From: Cuneatibacter caecimuris
GTDB taxonomy: Bacteria; Bacillota; Clostridia; Lachnospirales; Lachnospiraceae
Direction of reading: 5' to 3'
Length of the DNA: 64,000 bases
Assembly (NCBI RefSeq): GCF_004216775.1
Contig: NZ_SGXF01000009.1
Coordinates: 40,925 to 104,924 of the forward strand
Under the pieces are notes generated by a model that saw only the letters and a list, made by a program, of their open reading frames with translations, was not told the origin of the DNA and made no database searches. A program made the translations under genes and the position numbers. Positions 50,334-58,392 of this stretch are shown piece after piece. The stretch's first letter is position 1; each line of letters opens with the position of its first letter.

Positions 50334-50996
50334 TTACAGAATGCCGAAACGGGCGAAAGCTTCGGTAGCGGACATGCCGCTTTCGATTGCTTTGCGCACT
50401 AATTTTTCTCCGGAGGCCTTTTCCATAGATTTTTCCAGAACTTCTGAAAAAATATCCCGGGGAATGACAACCACCCCGTCGATGTCGCCGAAAATAATAT
50501 CTCCGTCCAGGACTGTGACCTGGCCGATCTCGATGGGACAGCGGAAAGAGAGGACGCTGGTACGGATGCTGGAATCCTGAGCCCAGCATCCCTGACTGAA
50601 GACGGGAAAATTCTGTTCCAGTACCTGAGGCGTATCCCGGTGCCAGCCGTCCAGCACAGCGCCGGATGCGCCCCGCATTCTGGCGGCCGCTGTCAGAAGC
50701 TCTCCCCACAGAGCGCTGCGGTGAGCCCCTGTGGCAATATAGATTTCATTTTCCCGAAGCTGATCCAGAGCTTCGGTGAGCAGCCCGAAAGGTTTGGGCT
50801 GCTCGCCGAATACATCGCATTCCAGCACGGTGCAGGCGATGCCGGCCAGTTTCATATCAGGTGAAAGCGGACGGATGGCAGGAGGCAGAAACTGATGGGA
50901 AAATCCCAGACTGTCCAGAATATCCCCGACTACAGGGGTATAAAGGCATTCTTTCATTTTGGAAAAAACAACATGATCCGGCAATGACTTATTCAT
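50334..50996 (-). CDS. RraA family protein (probable class II 2-keto acid aldolase)
   Basis: 220 residues of the RraA/4-hydroxy-4-methyl-2-oxoglutarate aldolase fold. Key blocks: [73 protein letters not shown] (Arg and Asp of the metal/substrate site in G-x-x-R-D form), [17 protein letters not shown]. In operons with dehydratases these proteins usually cleave the 2-keto-3-deoxy acid produced, which fits here. Overlaps the GH30-like gene end by 8 bp. Confidence 0.85.
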   Translation of the reverse strand: MNKSLPDHVVFSKMKECLYTPVVGDILDSLGFSHQFLPPAIRPLSPDMKLAGIACTVLECDVFGEQPKPFGLLTEALDQLRENEIYIATGAHRSALWGELLTAAARMRGASGAVLDGWHRDTPQVLEQNFPVFSQGCWAQDSSIRTSVLSFRCPIEIGQVTVLDGDIIFGDIDGVVVIPRDIFSEVLEKSMEKASGEKLVRKAIESGMSATEAFARFGIL

Positions 50997-52764
50997 AGAA
51001 ACTCTCCTTTCTGGTGTAAAGTGTCAGAAGGGCGCCTGCCGGGAGCTGGATTTCGGCAGAACAGGGAACCGCGTCATTTTCATGGTAAGGGTCGCAGAGC
51101 TCGGCCTGAAAGCCTTTGCCGCTTCCCTCCAGCTTGTCTGTCTGAATGACGCAGTTTCTGGTGTTTTGATTCAGAAACAGATAAACATATCCGTCCGTTC
51201 CGTCTGAATAGCCGGAACAGAGGATGCCGGGGACAGAACAGGATACCTGGATGCGGCGCATATTTTTTTGAATATGCCGGGAAAAGGCTCCGAAGGTGCG
51301 CAGGATGTATCCGGAAGGAACCGGCAGAAAACCATGGGCAGCATCCACAGTGAACAGGGTTCTGGTAAAGCCGTAGGAAGGTTCCGTCACATCCATCAGC
51401 GTCCAGCAGTAGCAGAGTGCGCAGGCATTCAGAACAGTCAGGTTATAATGATAGAAAACCCCCAAATTGAATGCCAGGTGATAGGAATCCTCCTGGAACG
51501 GACAATGATTCACGGCAATTTCAGTGGAGAGGAAGGGGAGGCCCTTTGACTTCTCATGAAACTGCCTCATCACAGGAAGAAATTCTTCCAGGTCTGCGAA
51601 ACAGATCTGGTAATCGTACATGTTAGAAGCCGTATAGTCCATAGATTCCCACACCTGCCTGGAATGCTGAAAACGCTCCAGATAAGTGAGACCTTCCTTC
51701 AGAAAGCTGGCGTTACAGGTGGATAACTTTACCTGCTCAAAACCATTCTCATCCAGGCTTCTGCGCAGGAGAGGCACCAGCTTTTCCAGCGTTTCGGCGG
51801 ATTCACAGCGCTCATTCTGGATGCCTACCACAGAGGGCGGCTGTCCGGCTTTTTCTGACTGTCTGCAATAGTCCAGAATCTGACTGACCAGCGTCTGAAC
51901 ATTCAGTTCCCTTTCTTCATAGGAAGAATCGGGATACAGCCAGAATTCAAACCAGACGCATCCGCCCAGTTCCAGAATTTTCCGGTTATAATTGAAGTCG
52001 CTGGTTTCACCTACAGGGAAATTATTGCCGTAGTAATGGGGAACCGCGCGGGAGGGATCGTCCCAGGGAATTGTTTTGGAATCAGCGCTGCCCCGGTTGG
52101 GATATTCTCTCTGGATGAGCAGCCGGTATTCCTCCACATATTTCCACCAGAGCGATTTCCCTTTTTCACTGAGCATATGATAGGAGGGAGTGCTGGCGAT
52201 GCCTCCGAAGCCTTCTATTTTCTGAAAAAGGCAGGAGGAATCTGATGCGGGGGATGCGAAGTCCATATCCGGAAGGATCAGATCACCTTCTACAAAGCAG
52301 TTTTGCCCCGACACAGACAGCTGGTGACGGTTCAGGTCCAGAGTGCAGTGCTGGGACAGCAGAAGCGCTTCGCCTGAAAAGACAGTAAGGCGCAGGTGGG
52401 AATCATAAGTCAGGGTCAGGGAAGGAAGCGATTGTACCGATACAGAGTCCTCCTTCCAGCATTTTTCCGGATGGCGGCTGACCTGTCCGGCCTGTTTCTC
52501 CGGGTCAAAAGGGTAAAGCGCAAAAGAATCTGTATAGTACTGAGCAAGGGCCAGCGTTTTGTTTTCATACCGGATTTCCACCCGGCCCCGCTCCCCCGTG
52601 AAAATCCAGGAAAAAGAAGATTCCGGAGGCAGGGCGGAGAATGTAAGGGTGCGGGAGAAAAAGGCGGGGAGCCATTCCGAAAAATAGAAGCGCTCATCCT
52701 GGCCCAGTCCCCAGATCACATAGCGGGGATGGGCGGTGTCCAGAGAAAAATGTGTGTGTTCCAT
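50989..52764 (-). CDS. GH30-like glycoside hydrolase (clan GH-A)
   Basis: 591 residues without a signal peptide, so probably cytoplasmic. After an N-terminal domain of about 190 residues comes a (beta/alpha)8 barrel: [25 protein letters not shown] with the likely acid/base Glu, [11 protein letters not shown], and FLSTEIAV with the likely nucleophile Glu. The end returns to a beta domain with [21 protein letters not shown], a GH30-type element. First gene of the minus-strand operon, so it likely releases the sugar acid used by the UxaA/RraA/SDR enzymes. Linkage specificity unknown; GH39 or another clan A family is possible. Confidence 0.7.
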   Translation of the reverse strand: MEHTHFSLDTAHPRYVIWGLGQDERFYFSEWLPAFFSRTLTFSALPPESSFSWIFTGERGRVEIRYENKTLALAQYYTDSFALYPFDPEKQAGQVSRHPEKCWKEDSVSVQSLPSLTLTYDSHLRLTVFSGEALLLSQHCTLDLNRHQLSVSGQNCFVEGDLILPDMDFASPASDSSCLFQKIEGFGGIASTPSYHMLSEKGKSLWWKYVEEYRLLIQREYPNRGSADSKTIPWDDPSRAVPHYYGNNFPVGETSDFNYNRKILELGGCVWFEFWLYPDSSYEERELNVQTLVSQILDYCRQSEKAGQPPSVVGIQNERCESAETLEKLVPLLRRSLDENGFEQVKLSTCNASFLKEGLTYLERFQHSRQVWESMDYTASNMYDYQICFADLEEFLPVMRQFHEKSKGLPFLSTEIAVNHCPFQEDSYHLAFNLGVFYHYNLTVLNACALCYCWTLMDVTEPSYGFTRTLFTVDAAHGFLPVPSGYILRTFGAFSRHIQKNMRRIQVSCSVPGILCSGYSDGTDGYVYLFLNQNTRNCVIQTDKLEGSGKGFQAELCDPYHENDAVPCSAEIQLPAGALLTLYTRKESFYE

Positions 52765-52855
52765 GAAAAACCTCCTGTGAAATTGATCTGAAGACCATCA
52801 TACTGCCTGGGCGAGATGGACGCCATAGCAGAAATGGGTAAATATTTATAAAATC

Positions 52856-52884
52856 TTGCTGTTTTATAAAATTTGGGATATGAT
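52856..52884 (+). promoter_or_regulatory. candidate promoter of the AraC gene
   Basis: TTGCTG (52856-52861), 17-bp spacer, TATGAT (52879-52884). Two TTTATAAAAT-like repeats (about 52845-52872) lie across it and could be regulator sites in the divergent region. Confidence 0.45.
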
Positions 52885-52902
52885 GGGGGAAAGGAGGCGG
52901 GA

Positions 52903-53754
52903 ATGGGCGCAGAATATATTACAAATACGGTAAGCAGGAAAAATTGGGAACCTTATGCGAGAAACCACGGAGCGTATTACAGCTGCGCTGGATTTTATAA
53001 ATGCGCGGCAGATCACAGAATACACAGAAGGCACCAGGATTTTTATCTGATGATGCTGTGCGTGGGAGGAGAGGGAGAACTGTGCTGTCAGGGCAGACGA
53101 TATGCCATCCGGTCGGGAAATCTGATGTTTTGTCATGCGGGCCGGGAGATTTCTTACAGATCTTCCATAAAAAATCCATGGAGCCTGTACTGGGTTCATT
53201 TTGACCTGAAAAAAGAATCGGGGATACAAGAGATGCTGTATGGACCGCACCTGTCGCCGGAACATCCGGTGACAGCCTGTGAAAACAGGGCGGAGCTGGA
53301 AGAGTGGTACGAAAAACTGCTGGGATTCAGCGATGCGCTGGCAGATGAAGTGCAGACCGGCCTGTGGCAGAGTTATTTCCTGTGCCTGCTGTATAAGGGG
53401 ATCGGGCAGTTCGGGCACCTTAAAGAGAAAAGGAATCCCCATGTGGAACAGACGTTGGAATTTCTGGAACAGCATTTTACAGAAAAGACAGAACTGGAGA
53501 CAGTAGGGCGGGCGGTGGGGATATCGAAGTACCATTTGTCCAGGCTGTTCAGGCAGGAGATGGGAATTCCTCTTGGACATTATATCGAACAGCGCCGGAT
53601 AGAATACGCCAAGGTGCTGCTGGCCTCTTCCTCTTTGTCAGTAGGAGAGATTGGAGAACGGGTAGGATTTGGCAGCGGAATGTACTTTTCCAACGTTTTC
53701 CGGAAAGCAGAAGGCATCAGCCCCAGCGCGTACCGGAAACGAAAAAACAGATGA
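52903..53754 (+). CDS. AraC family transcriptional regulator
   Basis: 283 residues. N-terminal cupin-like AraC ligand domain (HGAYYSCAGFYKCAADHRIH, GGEGELCCQGRRYAIRSGNLMFCHAG, WSLYWVHFDL), C-terminal double HTH from about residue 185: EKTELETVGRAVGISKYHLSRLFRQEMGIPLGHYIEQRRIEYAKVLL, then VGEIGERVGFGSGMYFSNVFRKAEGISPSAYRKR. ATG at 52903 has AGGAGG 5 bases upstream; the longer frame from 52873 is rejected. Divergent from the GH30-like operon, which it presumably activates in response to a sugar. Confidence 0.92.
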   Translation: MGAEYITNTVSRKNWEPYARNHGAYYSCAGFYKCAADHRIHRRHQDFYLMMLCVGGEGELCCQGRRYAIRSGNLMFCHAGREISYRSSIKNPWSLYWVHFDLKKESGIQEMLYGPHLSPEHPVTACENRAELEEWYEKLLGFSDALADEVQTGLWQSYFLCLLYKGIGQFGHLKEKRNPHVEQTLEFLEQHFTEKTELETVGRAVGISKYHLSRLFRQEMGIPLGHYIEQRRIEYAKVLLASSSLSVGEIGERVGFGSGMYFSNVFRKAEGISPSAYRKRKNR

Positions 53755-53784
53755 ATGCAGAGGAGACAGAAGAGGGCATCAATG

Positions 53785-53835
53785 GGCTGCCGCTTGAACG
53801 GTGAAAAACCGTAAAGCGGCAGCTCTTTTATTTTT
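53785..53835 (+). terminator. intrinsic terminator of the AraC gene
   Basis: GCTGCCGCTT pairs with AAGCGGCAGC, with inner ACGGT/ACCGT pairing around GAAAA, followed by TCTTTTATTTTT. Repeat copy G begins in this T-tract. Confidence 0.88.
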
Positions 53836-53956
53836 ACATAGGAAACTGCGTTCCCTATGCAACAAAACCCTCCGGGGATCACACTGCGGCGTAAGGAATT
53901 ACGTCGCTAAAGCGACACGCCGCAGGCGGAGAATCCCGCCAGCGGGATTCTTTTTC
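53834..53956 (+). repeat. three-hairpin intergenic repeat, copy G (subtype I)
   Basis: TTACATAGGAAAC TGC GTTCCCTATGCAA; linker ACAAAACCCTCCGGGG; hairpin 2 GCGGCGT ... GTCGC TAAA GCGAC ACGCCGC; hairpin 3 GAATCCCGC CA GCGGGATTC then TTTTTC. Its third hairpin and T-run end 20 bp before the dinB promoter and would insulate it. Confidence 0.92.
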
Positions 53957-53975
53957 AATTCCCATAAATTCCCTG

Positions 53976-54004
53976 TTGTGAAACGAATATATGTTCTATA
54001 CAAT
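53976..54004 (+). promoter_or_regulatory. sigma-A promoter of dinB
   Basis: TTGTGA (53976-53981), 17-bp spacer, TACAAT (53999-54004). Start near 54011, directly ahead of the AAAGGAGGG site. Confidence 0.75.
53984..53997 (+). promoter_or_regulatory. LexA (SOS) box of dinB
   Basis: CGAATATATGTTCT is close to the Firmicute LexA/DinR consensus CGAACRNRYGTTYG (mismatches at positions 5 and 14). It lies wholly in the promoter spacer, the expected place for a repressor. Confidence 0.65.
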
Positions 54005-54029
54005 ATAGGGGAAAGGAGGGAACGTACGT

Positions 54030-55226
54030 TTGAAAAATATATTTTTTCATGTGGATGTAAATTCCGCATATTTGAGCTGGGAAGCGGCTTACCGCAGATA
54101 TTATCTGGGAGACAGAAAAGATCTGCGTTTTCAGAAAGCGGCGGTAGGCGGAGATATTGCAAAACGGCATGGCATCATTCTTGCCAAATCTATGGCGGCC
54201 GGAGCCTGCGGTGTCCGGACAGGGGACAGCATTCTGGAAGCCAGGAGAAAGTGCCCGGAATTAATGATCGTTCCTCCGGATTATGAATTGTATGAACGCA
54301 GCTCTGCCATGCTGGTGAAGCTGCTGAAGCAGTATTCCCCCCGGGTGGAACAATACAGCATTGACGAAGCATTTATGGAAATGACAGGTACGGAAAATTT
54401 GTGGGGGCCTCCTGAAAAGGCGGCTGCGGCGTTGAAGGACAGGATTCGGGAAGAACTGGGATTTACCGTGAATATCGGGATTTCTGAAAACCGGCTGCTG
54501 GCCAAAATGGCCGGGGATTTTAAAAAGCCGGATCTGGTTCATACCCTTTTTTTCAGAGAGGTGCCGCAAAAAATGTGGCCTCTGCCTGTGGAAAAATTGT
54601 TTTTTGTGGGGAGGGCCGCCGGAGGAAAACTGCGCAGTCTGGGGATCCATACCATTGGGGAACTGGCAGCGGCGGACCCGGAGCTTTTGAGATCACATTT
54701 GAAAAAACAGGGAGAATGGATTCAGGATTTTGCCAATGGAAAAGACTGCTCCCCGGTTCTGGAGCCGCCGGTGAAACAGGCTGGCTATGGAAACAGCACC
54801 ACCACGGCGGAAGATGTGACAGACCCGGAAGCAGCCGGGCGGGTGCTTCTGTATCTGTCAGAGAAAGTAGGAGCCAGGCTGCGGGCGGACGGAGCGAAGG
54901 CGGCGGTAGTGTCAGTCAGCATCAGGGATCAGAACTTCAGAAACATCAGCCGTCAGCGGACCCTGAAGCGGGAAACAGATATTACCGGAGAAATTTATCA
55001 AATTTCCCGCGGGATTTTTGAACAGATGTGGGATGGCCGGCCGCTGCGGCATTTGGGAATCCACACTGCCGCGGGCAGTGAGGAAGGCGGATGGCAGTTG
55101 GAGCTGTTTCCGGGAGAGGAGGAAAAGAAACGGCGGATGGATCAGACAGTGGACTGCATCCGGCGCAGGTTTGGGCCTGACGCTTTGGTGAGGGCGTCTT
55201 TGATGAGCAGGGCAGGAGGAAGATAG
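54030..55226 (+). CDS. dinB: Y-family DNA polymerase IV (DinB)
   Basis: 398-residue translesion polymerase. Palm motif HVDVNSAYLSWEAAYRR with the first catalytic Asp, AVGGD, SIDEAFMEMTG with the second acidic pair, then finger/thumb helix-hairpin-helix elements (FFVGRAAGGKLRSLGIHTIGELAAADPELL) and little-finger domain (YGNSTTTAEDVTDPEAA). Starts at TTG with AAAGGAGGG 9 bases upstream; no in-frame ATG nearby. Under a promoter with a LexA box, so SOS-induced. A small gene follows 1 bp after the stop. Confidence 0.93.
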   Translation: MKNIFFHVDVNSAYLSWEAAYRRYYLGDRKDLRFQKAAVGGDIAKRHGIILAKSMAAGACGVRTGDSILEARRKCPELMIVPPDYELYERSSAMLVKLLKQYSPRVEQYSIDEAFMEMTGTENLWGPPEKAAAALKDRIREELGFTVNIGISENRLLAKMAGDFKKPDLVHTLFFREVPQKMWPLPVEKLFFVGRAAGGKLRSLGIHTIGELAAADPELLRSHLKKQGEWIQDFANGKDCSPVLEPPVKQAGYGNSTTTAEDVTDPEAAGRVLLYLSEKVGARLRADGAKAAVVSVSIRDQNFRNISRQRTLKRETDITGEIYQISRGIFEQMWDGRPLRHLGIHTAAGSEEGGWQLELFPGEEEKKRRMDQTVDCIRRRFGPDALVRASLMSRAGGR

Positions 55227-55227
55227 A

Positions 55228-55542
55228 ATGGCTTTTTTGACAGGAACAGAGCTGAGACACCGGGAAGAAAGAGCGGTTTCCGGCAGCCGGAGGCGCGTGG
55301 CGGTGGGGTGCTGGTATACGGCAGCCGGGCGGTCGCTTCCTTATATCATGAAGTATCAGGATGACAATGGCATGATCCATACTTTGAAACCGCTTCACGT
55401 CCTGTCTTCTGAGCAGAAATATTACGGCGGGGTGCTGTCCAGGAAATACCGCTGCAGCGTAGCTGGGGAAGGGCGGCTCCGGGAATTTGAACTGCTGCAC
55501 TGCCCCGAAGAGGGAACCTGGGACCTGATATTGAACCCATGA
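55228..55542 (+). CDS. small protein co-transcribed with dinB
   Basis: 104 residues, soluble, Arg-rich N-terminus (RHREERAVSGSRRRVAVGCWYTAAGRSLPYIMKYQDDNG) followed by a short beta-rich section (YRCSVAGEGRLREFELLHC). I do not recognise a family. Starting 1 bp after dinB with AGGAGG in the dinB end, it must be co-translated and SOS-regulated with the polymerase, so an accessory role in translesion synthesis is a reasonable inference; it is not the YolD family as far as I can see. Confidence 0.7.
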   Translation: MAFLTGTELRHREERAVSGSRRRVAVGCWYTAAGRSLPYIMKYQDDNGMIHTLKPLHVLSSEQKYYGGVLSRKYRCSVAGEGRLREFELLHCPEEGTWDLILNP

Positions 55543-55610
55543 AAACTGCTGGAAAATCTGCATGAACTGTTGTATACTGGTAAAGATAACAGACAGGAAG
55601 GAAGCAGGGA

Positions 55611-56336
55611 ATGGAACAGATCCGTCTGAATAAATATTTAAGCGATACGGGAGTGTGTTCCCGAAGAGAAGCGGACCGCCTGACAGAATCAGGCAGGATT
55701 ACCATAAACGGCAGGAAAGCGGAGCTGGGGGAGAAAATTTCCGGGAAAGAACGGATCTGCCTGGACGGCAGGCCGGTGCGGCCGGCGCCTGCGGACCGGG
55801 AACGGGTGGTACTGGCGGTCCACAAGCCCAGAGGCATTGTGTGCACTACAGTGGAAAACTGTCATGAGAAACACAGCATTGTGGGGATGGTGGGCTATCC
55901 GTCCCGGATTTATCCCATCGGGCGGCTGGATAAGGATTCGGAGGGGCTGATCTTGATGACGGATGACGGAGCCCTGGTCAACCGTATCCTGCGGGGACGC
56001 TATGGCCATGAAAAGGAATACGAGGTCCGTGTGAACCGGCCGGTGACAGCGGAGTTTCTCAGAGCCATGGAAAAAGGCGTTCCGATCCTGAATACGGTGA
56101 CGCGGCCCTGCCGGTGCGGCAAAATCGGGGAAAAGGAATTCAGGATTGTGCTGACCCAGGGTTTGAACCGGCAGATCCGCCGGATGTGCCAGGCTTTGGG
56201 TTATGAAGTATGCCGGTTAAAACGTGTGCGGGTGATGAACGTGCTGCTGGGAGGCCTGGGGCCTGGAGAATACCGGGAATTGACAGAGGAAGAGAGGCAG
56301 GAGCTCTACAGGATCTGCGGAGAACCTAAAGAGTAA
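55611..56336 (+). CDS. rluF: 23S rRNA pseudouridine synthase, RluB/RluF family
   Basis: 241 residues. N-terminal S4 RNA-binding domain (IRLNKYLSDTGVCSRREADRLTESGRITINGRKAELG), then RsuA-type catalytic domain: VHKPRGIVCTT, GRLDKDSEGLILMTDDG with the catalytic Asp, KEYEVRVNRPVT, and LTQGLNRQIRRMCQALGYEVCRLKRVRV, the family's C-terminal signature. The GLNRQIRRM form favours RluF (U2604) over RluB, but the target base is inferred. AGGAAGG before the ATG. Confidence 0.87.
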   Translation: MEQIRLNKYLSDTGVCSRREADRLTESGRITINGRKAELGEKISGKERICLDGRPVRPAPADRERVVLAVHKPRGIVCTTVENCHEKHSIVGMVGYPSRIYPIGRLDKDSEGLILMTDDGALVNRILRGRYGHEKEYEVRVNRPVTAEFLRAMEKGVPILNTVTRPCRCGKIGEKEFRIVLTQGLNRQIRRMCQALGYEVCRLKRVRVMNVLLGGLGPGEYRELTEEERQELYRICGEPKE

Positions 56337-56388
56337 TGTTTATTATAAAGCGGATATCGCACAAAATGAGGATAACAGGGAGCAGAAT

Positions 56389-58392
56389 ATGTCAGAAAAT
56401 AAAAATCAGACAGCAGCCGGAGCGCGGATGGAAGAGCTGGTAAAGCAGCTGAACGCAGCAGCCAGAGCTTATTATCAGGAGAGCAGGGAGATCATGAGCA
56501 ATTTGGAATATGACAGGCTTTATGACGAGCTGCGGCTGCTGGAAAAAGAGACGGGGACTGTCCTGGCCGGCAGCCCGACAGCACAGGTAGGCTATGAAGT
56601 GCTCAGCGAATTGCCAAAGGAACATCACCCTTCTCCCATGCTGTCCCTGGATAAGACCAAGAGCGTGGAAGACCTGCAGGAGTTTCTGGGTGAACAGCAG
56701 GGAATCCTGTCCTGGAAAATGGACGGACTGACGGTGGTGCTGACTTATGACGGCGGAGAGCTGGCCAAGGCAGTGACCCGGGGAAACGGCGAGGTGGGAG
56801 AAGTGGTGACCAGCAACGCCAGGGCCTTTGAGAACCTGCCCGTGCGCATTCCTCATACCGGAAGGCTGGTGCTGCGCGGAGAGGCACTGATCGGTTACCA
56901 GGATTTCCGGAAGATGAACGAAGAAATCCAGGAACTGGACGCGAAATATAAAAATCCCAGAAATCTCTGCGCAGGCTCCGTGCGGCAGCTGAACAGCCAG
57001 GTGACGGCCAGCCGGCATGTGCGCTTCATGGCCTTTGCTTTGGTGGAAGCGGAAGAAGTGGATTTTGAAAATTCCAGGGCAAAACAGTTTGAATGGCTGA
57101 AGGGCCAGGGCTTCGGCGTAGTGGAATATGAGAAGGTGAACAGGGATACCGTGGCGGAAGCAGTGGAACGCTTTGCCGGAAAAATCCGGGACAATGACCT
57201 GCCCAGCGACGGGCTGGTGCTTCTCCTGGAAGATATCGCCTATGGAGAGTCCCTGGGGCGGACCGCCAAATTTCCCAGGAACGCCATCGCCTTTAAATGG
57301 GCGGACGAACAGGCGCAGACCAGCCTTTCTTATATAGAATGGAGCCCTTCGCGGACAGGGTTGATCAATCCGGTGGCAGTGTTTGAACCAGTGCAGTTGG
57401 AGGGGACCACAGTCAGCCGTGCCAGCGTGCATAACCTGTCCGTGATGGAGGCCCTGGAGCTGGGAGAAGGGGACAGGATCACCGTATATAAAGCCAACAT
57501 GATCATCCCGCAAATCGGGGAAAATCTGACCCGCAGCGGGAAAATTACCATTCCGCGGCATTGCCCTGTCTGCGGAGGGGATACAGAGGTCCGGGATACA
57601 GGAGAGGTTCGGACGCTTTATTGCACCAACCCTGAATGCCAGGCCAAAAAGATCAAAAGCTTCGCCCTGTTTGTGAGCAGAGACGCCATGAATGTGGACG
57701 GCATGTCCGAGGCTACCCTGGAAAAATTTATCGCCAGAGGCTTTATTCACGAATTTGCGGACTTATTCCGGCTGGAACGGTACAGGGATGAGATTGTGGA
57801 GCTGGAAGGTTTCGGAGAAAAGTCTTACGAAAACCTCATTGCTTCCGCGAAAAAAGCTTCTCATACTACTCTGCCCCGGCTGATTTACAGCCTGGGCATT
57901 CCGGGGATCGGTCTGGCAAATGCCAGGATGCTGTGCAGGGCTTTCGGAGGGGATTTGGACCGTCTGATGCGGGCAAATCAGGAAGAGCTGACAGAAGTGG
58001 ACGGAATCGGAGGCGTGCTGGCAGAAGCCTGGACGGGTTATTTCGCCTCTGAAAAGAACCGGGAATCGCTGGAAAATCTGTTGAAAGAACTGATAATCGA
58101 GCAGGAGCAGGCTCCTGCAGAAGAGCAGATTTTTGCCGGAAAGACTTTTGTAATCACCGGGGCGGTGGAGCATTTTGCCAACCGGAATGAAATGAAAGCA
58201 TATCTGGAGGCCAGGGGCGGAAAAGTGACCGGGACAGTAAGCGCGAAGACCAGCTATCTGGTAAATAACGATATCGCGTCCCAGTCTTCTAAGAACAAAA
58301 AGGCAAAAGATTTGGGGATACCCATCATCACAGAAGAGACGGTGCTGTCCGGAAAGCTTCCGGACGGAGAGGAGGAAACAGATGCCCATTAA
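56389..58392 (+). CDS. ligA: NAD+-dependent DNA ligase LigA
   Basis: 667 residues. Domain Ia with YYQESREIMSNLEYDRLYDELRLLE (NAD contact), adenylation domain with the nucleophile Lys in WKMDGLT (KxDG), TRGNGEVGEVVTSN and LVLRGEALI, OB fold with FKWADEQAQTSL and SRASVHNLSVMEAL, a four-Cys zinc finger (CPVCGG ... CTNPEC), helix-hairpin-helix repeats, and a C-terminal BRCT domain (FAGKTFVITGAVEHFANRNEM). Complete length. Several motifs depart from the usual LigA consensus (KMDG for KIDG, MSNLEYD for ISDAEYD), so a second more divergent ligase may exist elsewhere in the genome. Overlaps metA by 11 bp. Confidence 0.93.
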   Translation: MSENKNQTAAGARMEELVKQLNAAARAYYQESREIMSNLEYDRLYDELRLLEKETGTVLAGSPTAQVGYEVLSELPKEHHPSPMLSLDKTKSVEDLQEFLGEQQGILSWKMDGLTVVLTYDGGELAKAVTRGNGEVGEVVTSNARAFENLPVRIPHTGRLVLRGEALIGYQDFRKMNEEIQELDAKYKNPRNLCAGSVRQLNSQVTASRHVRFMAFALVEAEEVDFENSRAKQFEWLKGQGFGVVEYEKVNRDTVAEAVERFAGKIRDNDLPSDGLVLLLEDIAYGESLGRTAKFPRNAIAFKWADEQAQTSLSYIEWSPSRTGLINPVAVFEPVQLEGTTVSRASVHNLSVMEALELGEGDRITVYKANMIIPQIGENLTRSGKITIPRHCPVCGGDTEVRDTGEVRTLYCTNPECQAKKIKSFALFVSRDAMNVDGMSEATLEKFIARGFIHEFADLFRLERYRDEIVELEGFGEKSYENLIASAKKASHTTLPRLIYSLGIPGIGLANARMLCRAFGGDLDRLMRANQEELTEVDGIGGVLAEAWTGYFASEKNRESLENLLKELIIEQEQAPAEEQIFAGKTFVITGAVEHFANRNEMKAYLEARGGKVTGTVSAKTSYLVNNDIASQSSKNKKAKDLGIPIITEETVLSGKLPDGEEETDAH

